64,000 bases of DNA from Diadema setosum (taxonomy: Eukaryota; Echinodermata; Echinoidea; Diadematoida; Diadematidae): positions 23,321,061-23,385,060 of the forward strand of contig CM067075.1 in NCBI GenBank assembly GCA_033980235.1, in the 5' to 3' direction. The number at the start of each line of letters is the position of its first letter. The first letter of the stretch is position 1. The position numbers were made by a program, and so were the translations under genes. Under the pieces are notes generated by a model. That model worked only from the letters and a program-made list of their open reading frames with translations. It was not told the DNA's origin and searched no databases. This document shows positions 13,566 to 23,042 of the stretch, piece after piece.

Positions 13566-16500
13566 TGTATATATATATACTATATATATATAGTATATAT
13601 GTATATTCTATATATATATATATACACATATATACATATATATATATATATATGTTTTGAAACAAAGAAAGGAAAAACTGACCAGAAACAATTGATAAAT
13701 AATGAAAACTTTGAGCAAAGAAAACGAAACCGTTGGAAGCCCGTTTTCTGTGCTCAAAATTTCAATATATATATAATTATGTATATATATCTTAAATATA
13801 ATTTTTCATTTATTGTCATAATCATTATTGATATGTAGGAGGATGGAACCGCTCTTGGCCTTAATTGACCATTGAAGGAGTATGGAAGAGATGACAAATG
13901 GGACAAAATAGGGGTACCAGTGAATTGCAGTTGAATGCTCACAGACGCCAATTCGAAGAATGCACAAAATGCCTGATTTGACCCTTATTTGACCTTGAAA
14001 GTGACCTTGAGATATTATATTGACCTTGAATTGCAGAAATGATATTTAGAATCACATTCTCTAACCCCGTAAAATCTTCCACATGGGATTCATAACATTA
14101 ATCAACCTTTTCAATTTGTAACTGCAATTGACCTTTAACCCGGATGGCGGCCATATTGGATTCCACCAATATGGCGGCCCCAAGGGTTTTTAGTCTTGGC
14201 GCCCATCAAAAATCGAAAGAGTATGGTATAAGGGACCTATGAGCCAAATTTGGTGCTTTTGGAAGAATCTGAACCAAACAACCCATTTTGAGCCCTTAGG
14301 CCCCCAACTACAAAACGTGAATACAAGTATCATAATGATATTAACGCTGATTTGGATAAATAAACAAGTAAGCACTACAGTCTTAATTTATAACTTTACA
14401 TGGAAAAGAGGATTTGCCAAAAACATCCACCAAACGATCGTGACAATTTCTCAAAAGGTACGCGAACAGTTTTGCGTTTATGTCGTAAAAATGATCGGGA
14501 GAACTTCGCAGATTTCGCGAAACATACGCGAATCATTCTCCAAAGTTTCGGGGTCTATTTGGGGTTTCACGAACATTTTGCGAACATTGCGCAAGTCTTG
14601 CGAAGGTCTTGCGCATTTACAAGAACATAATATCACGAGCAAATCACGACCCAGTGTGCGGAAAAGGTACGCAAAAGATTGCATTTTTTTCATTCTCTCC
14701 GAAGCAAGAACGACATCAACGAAAAAGTGACGACGCTTCCGAACCCTCCGCGTTTGTTTGGCGATCTTTTGCAAACTAAAATACGACAGTTAGATTTTGT
14801 CATCTGCGTCCTTTGCAAATCGTTCAAGACGTAGTGCTCCGTGAAATCAGACGGTAACAGATAGTTTGGCTTCCAGACCATCTGGCAGTACTATAATTTG
14901 CCTCCCGGAATATTAACGCCCTCTAACGACTGGTTGAGCTAGCTTGCCGGGTACTATACCTAGCGGGCGGCGACTTCGTCGCCGAGGGAGGTGCATTTTG
15001 TTGAAGGACTATAATTGCGTCAAAGGGCCTTGAAACCAGACTTTATAGAAGACGAATGCAACTCTATGACACTAGCTAACTGAGTATGATATGTACAATA
15101 ATGAGTGTGTGTAGGCCAATGTACAGATGTTATTTGCGCACGTGCACAGCAAAGGTCACTTGAGAATGTGAATTTGCCATTGATTTCAAAACGGGATGCT
15201 TTCTTTCGGTGAGCTCTATCTAAAGCGTTTACGACCAGGTTGATGTGATTCCTTAAAAATGTTGAACAAAAGCTCCCCTTGCATTTAGCTTATGATAAAA
15301 ACAAAGATGATTATGGCATACGAATACTTTATGGCAAAGACTTTTACATGATAGTGTTCGAAAGTCTGTCGCCCAGGGGTCATTCCAGAAATGCACTTAC
15401 CGTGATCTGGCTGGCAAATTTGCATTTGTTTTCCAAGATTGCAACGCTCCCAGTACCCCACCTCGAGCATCCATTCAGAATCTCCAACTCAGATATGAAT
15501 ACGGTGATGAGGTGAACGTGTCTTGTAACGCCGGATCTGATTGGTTCATTTGGCGCTGCGACACTGATGGGCTTTGGAGTGGAGACCAAGTTGATTGCCC
15601 GCCAGAAGAAGGTATGTTTTGTATGATTGAATGCATAACCTGTAATTTCTAAGGCGAAAACAAAGATGTCTTTCTTTCAATGAGCAGCGAGCTACAGATG
15701 CCCAAAGAAATTGTTCGTATAACAGATAGTGGCTTCCATAGTTTTGTCCAATAAGAGTACCGATGTGTGACGTCAATACCCTTCATCACCATAGAAACTG
15801 GTTCTAAACAGCTCCTCGTAGCCCGAATACAATGTGAACATGGCGGTTGCTGACGCAGGTCGTACCCGGTTCCAAGCCGCTGCTGCAAGCCCTGTTCAAG
15901 GATATCTCATTTGGAACCGTAACCAAGCTGTAAACTCTAAACTGAAAAAAATAAATAAATAAATAAAACAAAAAAAAAACTTGATATCATCATTTTGATA
16001 CCCTATGCTTCAATTAAGCGGGATCTCATTTTCCTTATCATGCATCTTTCCCCTTTCACCGATAAATGCCGTCCCCTCCCAAAAACAACAAATCAAAATA
16101 AGACAATAACAATGGATCTTACGGGCATCGTGTCGTCATCTAGGTAGTCCGTTATTCTGTTATTATCAGTTCACTTTACTTTGATACTTTGATTCGATGC
16201 ATCAATTGCCATCCTGGTGTCATTGGTCATTCAAACAGCACAGGTCTCTTCCGTTAAATCAGATAACAGGCTGGAGATTCTAGGAAATATTGCGATCAAT
16301 CAATGCAACGTATGACGATTCCCAGAACCTGTAGTTGGGGATGTTGTACGTGGCCCCGATAAAACACTGTAGAAGCTGCCATACGGGACAGGCGACTGTC
16401 CGAAGGAATTAGGTAAGGAGGATACAAATTTTAAGACACAACCGCTTCAGTCTTATGCACTGGGCCAAGTTTAAGGGGGATCGCATAAAACAGTGATACC

Positions 16501-18487
16501 AATCACAAGTCACATTATGCAAATCAAATGACGTATTAATACCATGATTTCAATTTCAAATCTTCTTTTGTGCAAAGACGCAGACCCGCCTATGCCTAAT
16601 ATATTGTAAGGACATCACATATTGGTCCAATATTCTTTGAGGTCATTATCACAAATGGAAGACTTAATCACGCTAATCTTACATTTCAGAAGCAAGAGGT
16701 CAAGGTTCATCCCCAGTCACTTCCGGTCTTCTGGCGGTCGGGGTGATTCTAATGGTCTTCGGTGTGATATTGGTGTCTGTCGCAGTGTTCATCATCAGAA
16801 GGTAATCACTTGAGGTTTTTTATTTTCACTTTTGTTGCTAGACTTTTTTTGTCACTTTTCCCGTCAGTACTGGAAGCGATGCCTTTGATAGACCCAAGAC
16901 TCGTCATATTGCAATGTAATTTATCGTTATTATTATTCTAGAAGTGACTGTCGCAAATGCATAATAAACGATGAACAAAATGAATGCTCCTTTAAGGTAA
17001 TTATACAAGATTCGCAAAGTCATGTTCTTAAGAAGTATTGAGGACGACATGTTTTTCAAACGCGTTTTTTTTTTCTCGATAAAATCGCTGAGAGAAGTAA
17101 GAAAAATCCTTTTTTAATAGACTGTCAATTGGATAGAAATTTAGTGTACCACAATGCTAAAAACAAAATAACATGCTTATACAAGTAGGATAGGGCTAAG
17201 GCGACCGGTTTATCAAAATTAATGGTATGTTGCACGATGGCAGCATTTTGAAACATCCAAGTAGATTACAAAGTCATAGATAAGGGGTAAAAACATGAAG
17301 TGATATCTATTTATAAATTCAAGCACTGAACGCTGCTATTTCTAAATTCATATCAGCGTGTCCAATTTATTGTAATATTGATGATGGTTGTCTGTGACCG
17401 TCATGTGTAACAGGACCAGTGGATTACAGTTTAAGTATTCAAAGCTTGTAACACGATGCTGTTTACTACTCATCCCATGTAAATGAAGTAAAAGAACCTA
17501 AGTCCAATTCGTCCTAAAAACATATACATGAATGGGCATTTTATGTCCATCAGTTTGACTTTCAATACATGTTCGGTTATTTATCTATTGTCATGTAGGC
17601 CTACTATTTCGTGTTGTTCTATCTCTATGTATACATTGTACATGTATTTGTGGAGGCTCGTCATTCATATGTTAAAATCCAGCAGTGAATTTACTGTAAT
17701 GTTTTTTTTTTTTTTTATTGGACGATTAAAATGAATTGAAATGATTTGAATTGAATTGAATTGAATTGATGTAGTTTCGGTCAGCGTTTATAATGACGCT
17801 ATTGTTCATGTATCGCAGACTCGTGTGCTGCTGGCTGGGGAAGGGGAGGGGGAGACCCAATAAATCAAAAGACATGCGCCTAACATCTAGATGTTTGTGA
17901 AAAAAAAAAGACAAATATATTGTATTCAAACACACACAATCTATGTGTAACATTCGATATTAATGATCAATGAATTGCGAAACGATTTGAACAGAAAAGA
18001 GTACGTACTTAATTGCATTACTAATGTCTGCTTTGTGCGCTTTTCTACAGCTGTTAAAAAGTTCTCCTGTTTACTTGAATATTATTTTGTTAATGTTAGA
18101 TTGATGAATCGCATTTTTTCCTTTGTATTCCTACGATTATATACAGTATCCAGTTATATCCGTTACCTGACTCTCATTTTGTAGAAACACATTCCCATCA
18201 ATTGCAAAATGATGGATTACATGGAAATAAGACACCACTGATAAGCAAATTTTGGTTTGCTGTCCCGCAGATCGACAAACAAGAGCCAGATGACCAGACT
18301 TGAGGGCGCTCTAACCAAGACTGGCGCTCCAGCTGCAGAAAAAGGAGACGAGAAATCTCGCTATTCAAGGGCTCTGCCCGCCGTACCGAAAGATAACCAG
18401 GCCTACGAATTATGTGTCGACGGCGAGACAACGTATCAATCTACCTATCTGCAACCCATGGGATTCGAGGAAACCAAGGAGTTGTAA
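1141..18487 (+). CDS. Receptor gene A (3' part): CCP-CCP-CCP-TM-tail membrane protein
   Basis: Partial gene with five exons inside the window: 1141-1335, 3898-4074, 15438-15611, 16690-16801 and 18271-18487. Every CCP exon starts and ends in phase 1, the TM exon is phase 1 to 2, and the last exon ends at a TAA stop. Joined, they read without interruption for 290 residues plus the stop. The protein would be a type I membrane receptor with at least three complement-control modules, one transmembrane helix and a 71-residue cytoplasmic tail. The signal peptide and any SRCR modules must lie left of the window, because gene B, the downstream paralogue, has them. CCP and SRCR modules commonly bind microbial or self glycans and proteins; the ligand here is unknown. 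Exons 2 and 3 are tandem duplicates, giving one CCP more than gene B. The intron between them grew to 11 kb through repeats and an LTR element. Splice sites are inferred by eye. Confidence 0.8.
1336..3897 (+). other. Gene A intron between CCP-A and CCP-B
   Basis: Non-coding. It includes a TIR element at 1597-2055, a (TC)n run near 3415-3436, and a short GC-rich (gccgc)n-like patch at 3717-3745. The start (to about 1600) and the end (3780-3897) align with the gene B intron 44874-45791. The middle has no counterpart there. Confidence 0.6.
1597..2055. mobile_element. Element with terminal inverted repeats
   Basis: The segment 1597-1622 (core aataagccagttcggggtt) is repeated as its reverse complement at 2031-2055, and weaker inverted similarity continues inward to about 1665 and 1990. 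The 459-bp interior has no convincing coding frame. It looks like a non-autonomous DNA element and is absent from the gene B intron. Confidence 0.5.
3898..4074 (+). CDS. Gene A exon: CCP/sushi domain (CCP-B, first copy)
   Basis: 177-nt exon, phase 1-1, acceptor cttaaag and donor GTACGT. It encodes DCNTPSTPP, YEYGEEVNISC, FIWRCDTDGLWSG and VACPP, so all four CCP cysteines and the WSG motif are present. It is a near duplicate of the exon at 15438-15611 and of gene B exon 45792-45974. Short intron stretches beside it (the region before the acceptor, and ttgttcgtat after the donor) match those other copies, so exon and flanks were duplicated together. Confidence 0.85.
4075..5680 (+). other. Gene A intron left of the LTR element
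   Basis: Non-coding. The first 150 bp resemble the intron after the second CCP-B copy. A (CAT)n microsatellite lies at 4708-4731. At 5370-5410 and 5585-5670 an inverted-repeat pair is built on acatgtgcaaacgc and cgggaaatg; the LTR retrotransposon landed in the right-hand arm. Confidence 0.6.
5681..5989 (-). repeat. 3' LTR
   Basis: 309-bp LTR, downstream in the element's orientation. Its 5676-5680 flank is ACCCC. By eye it matches the other LTR at every base. Confidence 0.93.
5990..6004 (-). other. Polypurine tract
   Basis: On the minus strand this reads ctaaggggggaggaa directly against the 3' LTR, as expected of the plus-strand primer for LTR element reverse transcription. Confidence 0.8.
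6535..8802 (-). CDS. Retrotransposon Gag-Pol, truncated in RNase H
   Basis: 755-residue open frame from the likely Gag start MALIGKIEEFLEG. The frame continues upstream into the LTR, but that part is not Gag-like. Order: Gag capsid-like region about 1-190; CCHC zinc knuckles at about 200-213 (CFRCGKGGHTSDKC) and 220-233 (CHHCQKRGHISSVC); aspartic protease with IDTGAS, catalytic Asp near 307; RT with KLDLSQAYQQ and the YLDD active site at about 588-591; and tether-like sequence. The frame ends 18 residues after the first RNase H aspartate (CDASQYGIGA) with VTIV and a stop. Most of RNase H and all of integrase are missing, so the element cannot integrate by itself. No frameshift or internal stop is seen before the deletion. 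Confidence 0.93.
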   Translation of the reverse strand: MALIGKIEEFLEGREEWSQYVERLDLYFKANDITSEGKKQATLLTVIGPSSYKLLRNLVAPTKPSAMKYDDLVAAMNAHHCRIPSEIVQRCKFNSRFRMDNETIAGYMASLRSLAEFCNFGTSLDVMLRDRLVCGVRDDRIQRRLLAEKSLNLGKAVEIATSIEMAANNVRDLQTAQAPREEVHQMASSPQPKQARARTCFRCGKGGHTSDKCRFKDSNCHHCQKRGHISSVCLSKRRRIPPKSSGQVKALKADDDDAGTESADESSAPPPAEYRNLRLYRVDGKSNVPPLKVKVNIDSQDVGMEIDTGASISLMSETTFRTYWPKRRLSPTTMKLRTYTNHELEVVGVVEVHVAHNGQVKTLPLIVVKEDGPSLLGRSWLHELRLDWASVHNMNAAATTDVNDILQRHDAVFREELGKFTSLQATIHVNKDAAPRSCKARVVPYAMRDLVEKELEKLQHDGVIEPVQFSEWAAPIVPVMKADKQSVRICGDFKMTVNRVAKLDKYPLPRIEDLFASLAGGQKFSKLDLSQAYQQIELDDDSRQYVVINTHKGLYRYNRLPFGVSSAPAIFQRLMENLLRDIPHVTVYLDDILITGVNDHDHLSTIDMVLGRLEESGLRLKRSKCKFMQPSVEYLGHTIDEQGLHPTSGKVTAITNAPAPRNVTELRAYLGLLTYYGKFLPNLSTTLAPVYALLKKGTPWKWGSAQQTAFDSSKKLLLSSQVLVHYDPSRELVVSCDASQYGIGAVIAHRMVTIV
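8836..8852 (-). other. Candidate primer binding site
   Basis: The minus strand reads tggcgacgaggat starting one base inside the 5' LTR. A TGG start at this spacing is usual for tRNA-primed elements; the priming tRNA was not identified. Confidence 0.5.
8853..9161 (-). repeat. 5' LTR
   Basis: 309-bp LTR upstream of Gag in the element's orientation, followed by target duplication ACCCC at 9162-9166. It should carry the element's promoter; no TATA box was confidently assigned. Confidence 0.93.
9640..10290. repeat. Two-copy tandem repeat, period about 335 bp
   Basis: Landmarks recur at fixed distance: aatccaatatgg at about 9669 and 10003, and ctgaagttgtttttatggtc at about 9776 and 10111. Both copies end in gaatgccagcc and attgcagttgt. 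The sequence has regularly spaced aaggtca words and no coding capacity. Confidence 0.8.
13018..13365 (+). mobile_element. tRNA-derived SINE
   Basis: A tRNA-like head has an A-box-like stretch (tggctcagtcggtagcg) and a B box (gttcgaatccc) at tRNA spacing. No cloverleaf acceptor stem closes, and a roughly 270-bp unrelated tail follows. This is the structure of a SINE, not a working tRNA gene. Confidence 0.7.
13463..13655. repeat. (TA)n microsatellite with cactg interruptions
   Basis: Long AT alternation broken by repeated cacactgtatat steps. It generates spurious Tyr/Ile open frames. Confidence 0.95.
13960..14300. repeat. Inverted copy of the 9480-9850 repeat family
   Basis: Read on the minus strand, 14140-14290 matches 9541-9700 through the words ccaaaagcaccaa, cgatttttgatgggcgccaa and ccaatatggccgcc. 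The adjoining 13960-14140 carries the same aaggtca spacing. The two copies face each other across about 4.3 kb. Confidence 0.75.
15438..15611 (+). CDS. Gene A exon: CCP/sushi domain (CCP-B, second copy)
   Basis: 174-nt exon, phase 1-1, acceptor ttccaag and donor GTATGT. It encodes DCNAPSTPP, YEYGDEVNVSC, FIWRCDTDGLWSG and VDCPPEE. It is closer to gene B exon 45792-45974 than the first copy is at several residues (YGDEV, QVDCPP). The following intron also aligns with gene B (aaagaaattgttcgtataac in both), so this exon is the positional counterpart of gene B CCP-B. Confidence 0.87.
15612..16689 (+). other. Gene A intron before TM exon
   Basis: Non-coding, colinear with gene B 45975-46924 (shared words include tacatttcag/attttagaagcaagaggt and gtcattggtcattcaaa). 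An (AAAT)n stretch lies at 15949-15968. No insertion larger than a few tens of bases is apparent. Confidence 0.7.
16690..16801 (+). CDS. Gene A exon: transmembrane segment
   Basis: 112-nt exon, acceptor tttcag and donor GTAATC, phase 1 in and phase 2 out. It encodes a short Ser/Gly/Pro stalk (ARGQGSSPVTS), then a hydrophobic helix of about 22 residues (GLLAVGVILMVFG, VILVSVAVFII) and a basic RR stop-transfer anchor. The gene B exon 46925-47036 has the same length and phases. Confidence 0.85.
16802..18270 (+). other. Gene A intron before tail exon
   Basis: Non-coding, aligning with gene B 47037-48444. Copy A has an extra stretch around 17600-17780 ending in (gaatt)n near 17740-17768. Confidence 0.7.
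18271..18487 (+). CDS. Gene A exon: cytoplasmic tail and stop
   Basis: 217-nt terminal exon after a pyrimidine-rich acceptor (tgtcccgcag), phase 2, ending in TAA. The tail is charged and has no hydrophobic stretch. Candidate tyrosine motifs are DNQAYEL (an NxxY-type sequence) and STYLQPM (a YxxP sequence of the kind bound by Crk SH2 domains). The tail ends GFEETKEL, which gene B lacks. Conservation of both tyrosine sites in gene B suggests a signalling or endocytic role; this is inferred from motifs only. Confidence 0.85.
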
Positions 18488-18540
18488 ATCATTGGTGAAA
18501 CGGAAATTGATTGCAGGAGGGTTAATGAAACACCCTGCAA

Positions 18541-18715
18541 CAGTGGCGGATTAGGGGGGGGGGGGGTTGGGGGCATCGGGCGCCCCCTCTTTATTTGTTG
18601 TTAAAACAAAAGAAATAAAAAGAAAAAAATGAGATGAAACCCGGAAGTAGCACCAGAAGTACTGTTTGCGCCCACCCCACCCCCAACCTTTACGGAATTC
18701 CTGGATCCGCCCCTG
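18541..18715. mobile_element. hAT-like MITE in gene A 3' flank
   Basis: 175-bp element with ends cagtggcggattagg and, inverted, caggggcggatccagg, a TIR form common in hAT MITEs. It is absent from the aligned gene B flank (48700-48760). No clean 8-bp duplication remains. It contains an AATAAA at 18614-18619 that could serve gene A. Confidence 0.65.
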
Positions 18716-18920
18716 TGAAGCGCTGAGAAATTCAAATAATTGAGAAGGGATCGCAAGACATTTCGGACAAAACTAATTGATCACTGGAAAAATTATGATA
18801 AATATTGATCAAAAGATTTTTTCCTTGCATTAAGTTTGCATGATGGCGGACCTACTTCACCCAGTCATAGACGAGATCCAGGTGTATAGAATATATGATA
18901 TACATAAATGACATGATTAC

Positions 18921-19449
18921 ACTGCAAAAAGTCCGGTGTTAAATAGTGAACACCGAGCTGGTGTTAAATTTTCGGTGCTCATTTATGGTGTTAAATTAAC
19001 ACCCCCGAGTGTCATTTCCAAATTTTAAACTCTTTTTTGAAGAGTTTCTTAGTAACTGCACTTCTTGTTGATTTTTAATTTAAACAAGACGATCAAGAAT
19101 TTTACATTAAAATACTAGATTTTTGAAAAAATGTGAAAATAAATTTACACCAAAGTAACACCAGCTGGTGTGGTCCCTTATTGAAGCTGGACGGGTGTTA
19201 AACCATTGATATTAACACCAACAAATATCAAATCAACACCATGTGGTGTCATTTTTGAATTAACACCAGTACAGTGTCAAAATAACACCAGATACAGTGT
19301 CAAATTAACACCACGAAGTGTCAGGTGAACACTTTTCAACACCATCACAGTGCATTTTTAACACCTGTGGGTGTGGTCCTTTATTGAAGTTTGATCGGTG
19401 TTAGATTTAACACCCGTGGTGTTAAATCTAACACCCATGTTTTTACAGT
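18921..19449. mobile_element. Non-autonomous DNA element with CACTG ends
   Basis: Ends are cactgcaaaaag and, inverted, cactgtaaaaac, flanked by TA on each side, so a TA target duplication is possible. The 529-bp interior is packed with ggtgtt/aacacc words, many paired as short palindromes (ttaacaccag, ggtgttaaat). The aligned gene B flank (48950-48985) lacks it. Confidence 0.75.
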
Positions 19450-20485
19450 GTAAAGATGTCTTGGTATTATATGCATTCTTTTTTTGTCTAAAGCCATATA
19501 TTATGTATTCTTGTAAACCTATCATAGTCAGAAATTATGAGATGTGGTTATTTAGAAAACCACACCATATTTAGCGTACCCGGGAGGATCATTTGGTATA
19601 CTTATGCAAGTCAGCCTTTAATCGTATTAAACGTACCTCCTTATTTAAGCACTTCTTGAACTTTGAAAATGACTTTGTCCATTTAGGTCTCAGAATTATT
19701 CAGGTTCAAGTCCACTCCATGTTCAAGCCGGCTTAGATACCTAGATTTAAGGCAAACTAAACCCAAAACAACAATAACAACATCAAACAAACAAATAAAC
19801 AAACAAAAAACTACAGATAAAGTATAAGAGTCCTGTAATCGGACATCAATAAGGAAGTTATGGAATTCTGAACTTCAATATTGCTTTTGATGAGCATTCG
19901 TACACCACTCGCACACAATGCACATCTGAGTTGATATAGTTCTTGTGCAGAATTAATACAAAATAATGGCTATTGTCTTATCAGGACGTATATAGGAGTG
20001 TTCCACCTCCCTTGTCTTATTGAGCAAGTGTCTGCAACCCAACCATCTATATCAAACTCTAATAACTACTAAAATCTATCGGTGTAAGTGTGATTTCCTA
20101 TTGATATTCTTTTTGCCTTCTTGAAATAAGACATTTTTGAAGATGTGTGCAGGTCAGGGAGAGTTGAGGGGGTGGTGATATGGTCACCTGTTCTAATTTG
20201 GAAATTAGGCTGTGCATATTATCTTTTTTAGATTTTTTTTTTTAAGGCAGGTGATATGTGCGAGGCTTTATTTTCTTTCTCATATCTGATCTCAATGAAC
20301 AGATGAAGCTTAAACTCTTCTGTTTGCATAACTTTATTTTTTTCGATGAAAAAAAAAGGCGAAGTAATTTTTCGTTGTTTTCATTTCTGTCTGTTGAAAG
20401 AGGTGTATGAGAAGGCTGGTTAACAAGTGTTTACTTACAGGCGATACACAATGACTCTCATTTGCTAGGCGTTCATCGACTGATT

Positions 20486-20659
20486 CAGTCGACTCCTGTT
20501 TTAACGAAGTCGTCGGGACTGGGAGTTTCCTTTCGATACATCGAAATTTTGTTTTAACCGAAGGAGAAGAAATATGTATTATAATGTTTGAATCTGAATT
20601 TTTATTTGGCTGTAACCGGAATTTCATTATAACCGTGTTTGTTAAACGGAGTGCACTCT
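20486..20659. mobile_element. Pogo/Tigger-like MITE remnant
   Basis: Ends cagtcgactcctgttttaac and, inverted, gagtgcactccgtttaac, with interior gttttaaccg and cattataaccg words like those near pogo-type ends. It interrupts sequence that is continuous in copy B (49940-49990). Edges are approximate. Confidence 0.5.
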
Positions 20660-20998
20660 ACTTATCTATTCGTATGATATTATCTGGCTCCGATAAAGGG
20701 TGATTTCAAATAGCATGTTTCTGCTAGTATGAGTGGTTGGTCATCACTAGCAGCTGACTTGCACCAATTACAAAACAAAGCGAAAATAATAGTTCCGAAC
20801 AGTCGGTGTTAACCGGTTGACCTCAATAGAATGACGTAGTTCCGGTAGCTAGTGTTGAGCCCAGTATAGAATGTCGTCAACTGAACAGAACTCCGCTATT
20901 CTTGAAAGCAAGAGATTATTTAGCAGACAGTTGGCAAAGGGATGAAGATTTAGGTATGAGTTTTCTTTATATGTACAGAGGACAAAATTGATATATAC

Positions 20999-21046
<48 letters not shown>

Positions 21047-21095
21047 AGAGAGAGATGTATATGTACATATAAACATATATATATATATACCTCCA
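20999..21095. repeat. (TA)n microsatellite
   Basis: (TA)n runs at about 21005-21045 and 21072-21090, separated by a gag-rich segment. Absent from copy B. Confidence 0.95.
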
Positions 21096-21552
21096 CTGGC
21101 CCTGTTCTGTAGTTACATGCTTTTTACCCCGTTGGTTAACATAAGCTGTAGCCCATATAGGTATTATCAAGTTTTTCAGTTTCATTTTTGGTTTTGGTAG
21201 ACGTTGCTATACCGTAATCATTTGTGTAATGTATGAGAGTTTAGATTATTGCAGGACTTTTTTAAGGCTTTCTTTGCATGTATGTATATTCTATGCGATT
21301 ATGCAGCAGTAATAAGTGTGATCAAGCTGATCAAGGTGAAACTTTATCTTTGGAGTTTTTTGTTACACAGTTGCAGAAGTTTGTCGAATCATTTTTTTAT
21401 GAATCTGAATTCTTTTTCTTTTTCTGTCATGTACGAACTTTGGTGATCAAGCGGTATAAAAGTGAGGAGAATAGTAACCATTTTGTGTGTATTTGTTTCT
21501 TTGTGAATATGATTGATATACTCGAACGAAAGTTCGAATAAAAAATGCAAAA

Positions 21553-21593
21553 GAGTGTGTGTATGTGTGTGTGAGTGTGTGTGTGTGTGTGTG
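21553..21593. repeat. (GT)n microsatellite
   Basis: Almost pure GT alternation, followed at 21676-21706 by a (ATTTC)n pentamer run. Confidence 0.95.
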
Positions 21594-22381
21594 ATATGCT
21601 CTTTGACATGGTCATGCTCATGGTCAGCTGTTTGCGACTTTTCCAAAACTCTTTTCTTTTTCCTTTTTGGTCTCTATCATTTCATTTCATTTCATTTCAT
21701 TTTATTTCATTCTCCTTTTTCCAACAAAACACAACACAGTATGAATTAGGTTATTATCACAATCGTATACACACAACTTACAAATGATATCAAATGATAC
21801 AATAATAAAGTAACATTTTATGTATACGCAAAATAATACAAGTCTTTGTTTCAATAATACAAGTCTTTGTTTCAATATCAGCAAAAAAAAAAAAAGGATA
21901 AGGATAACAAAAATTAATGACGAGCATTGTAACTGTTGACCAGTCGAGAGTTACTGGTTGAAGTGATGCAATCATGTGTTCAAAGTGGGACGTTACAACT
22001 TATTGTTCCAAAATCTTTGGTTGCGACATCGGGCTATTTCTGATTTTTTTCCCCTGAAATTCGAAATGAGTACTTTCGAATCTTTCCTTTCTTTTCTACC
22101 CTGTAATACATTTTTAGTAATTTGCCATATCGAGAGTTCATTTGCTAAAACCTCTTTGGTTTCAGTGTCACTTTGATATCGTCTCAGTGCCAGTTCGATG
22201 TTTAGCAACGATGTGGAAACGCGGCCAGAAATTTGTAACAAGTCAAACTTTTCTTGGGACTCTATACGTTATTGGAAATAGGTCAGATTTATACATGATT
22301 TAAGAGTCCGGACTAAGAATATCCAATCGCTCTGAGTAATAATTCCAATGATATACCATATTGCTACTACTACTACTGTAT

Positions 22382-22437
22382 ATCACTATTACTATCACTA
22401 TCACTATCACTATCACTATCACTATCACTATCACTAT
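22382..22437. repeat. (TATCAC)n hexamer array
   Basis: About nine near-perfect copies of tatcac. On the minus strand this reads as an Asp-Ser repeat in a short frame, which I take to be chance. Confidence 0.95.
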
Positions 22438-22795
22438 CTCTGTTACTACTTCTTGGACTGATAACAAGAATAATGAGAGTAGTAGTCGTAATAATAATGA
22501 TAATAACAAAATTTAAATACAAATTACAGGAATCAATCAAGGGAAAACTCACATTGGTCCCGATATATACTTGTGTCACGCGCGCAAAAAAAAAAGAAAA
22601 TCTAGTAATAAGGCTAACTTTCTTTGAAGATTTCAGTTGCTAAAAAAGAAAAATCGAAGGAAATGTGAGGAATACAAATTTGGCTAGCATCTTTCTCTAC
22701 AATTCGGTTTACAAAGAGATTAATGACCAAGGACATAAAAAGGGCGATACGTGAGGACGTATAAATGACTCGTTTCCTTACACAGAGCACGGTAC

Positions 22796-23042
22796 TGGCA
22801 CTGGGCCGGGGTTTTGCTATGGTACTCCAACAGGAACCAGGTCTGGTCCTGTTAGAAAACGAATCAGTAATTCATTACAAAATCACCCAAAATGATATTT
22901 TTATGTCAAAATCAAGACCAACAAAATCAACAGTAGAAGATTAATTTTGTAACAAATAGCTGGGAAGGGATATTGTAACAGCACCAGATATGGTTCCTTT
23001 TGGCGCGCCATAACAAAAACCTCGTTCCGTTACCCGTGCCGG
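22796..23042. mobile_element. Foldback/MITE element
   Basis: The left end (gcacggtactggcac, ggggttttgctatgg, ggaacca) and right end (tggttcc, ccataacaaaaacc, gttacccgtgcc) are imperfect reverse complements over about 60 bp around a 120-bp centre without coding frames. Confidence 0.55.

Larger units (their letters stand above)
9162..15437 (+). other. Gene A intron right of the LTR element
   Basis: About 6 kb of non-coding repeat sequence: the inverted family at 9480-10290 and 13960-14300, a tRNA-derived SINE at 13018-13365, (TA)n at 13463-13655, G-runs near 9290 and 10880, and a short cat/ttc tandem repeat near 11745. The stretches 10300-12900 and 14380-15400 show no recognised gene; 14400-14880 has many gcgaa-type words typical of dispersed repeats. 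Confidence 0.6.
190..21505 (+). repeat. Segmental duplication, copy A
   Basis: Coding and non-coding sequence here is colinear with 43330-51065. Examples are 225-290 with 43370-43435, 515-575 with 44022-44095, 15620-16640 with 45980-46880, 17340-18487 with 47570-48640, and 21249-21505 with 50841-51065. Copy A is longer because of insertions: the extra CCP exon, the LTR element, an inverted-repeat family, two DNA elements in the 3' flank and others. The left limit may lie outside the window. Confidence 0.85.

Noticed and set aside
22300..22579. Minus-strand Asp-Ser repeat protein
   Set aside because: Direct translation of the (TATCAC)n hexamer array, with no further support.
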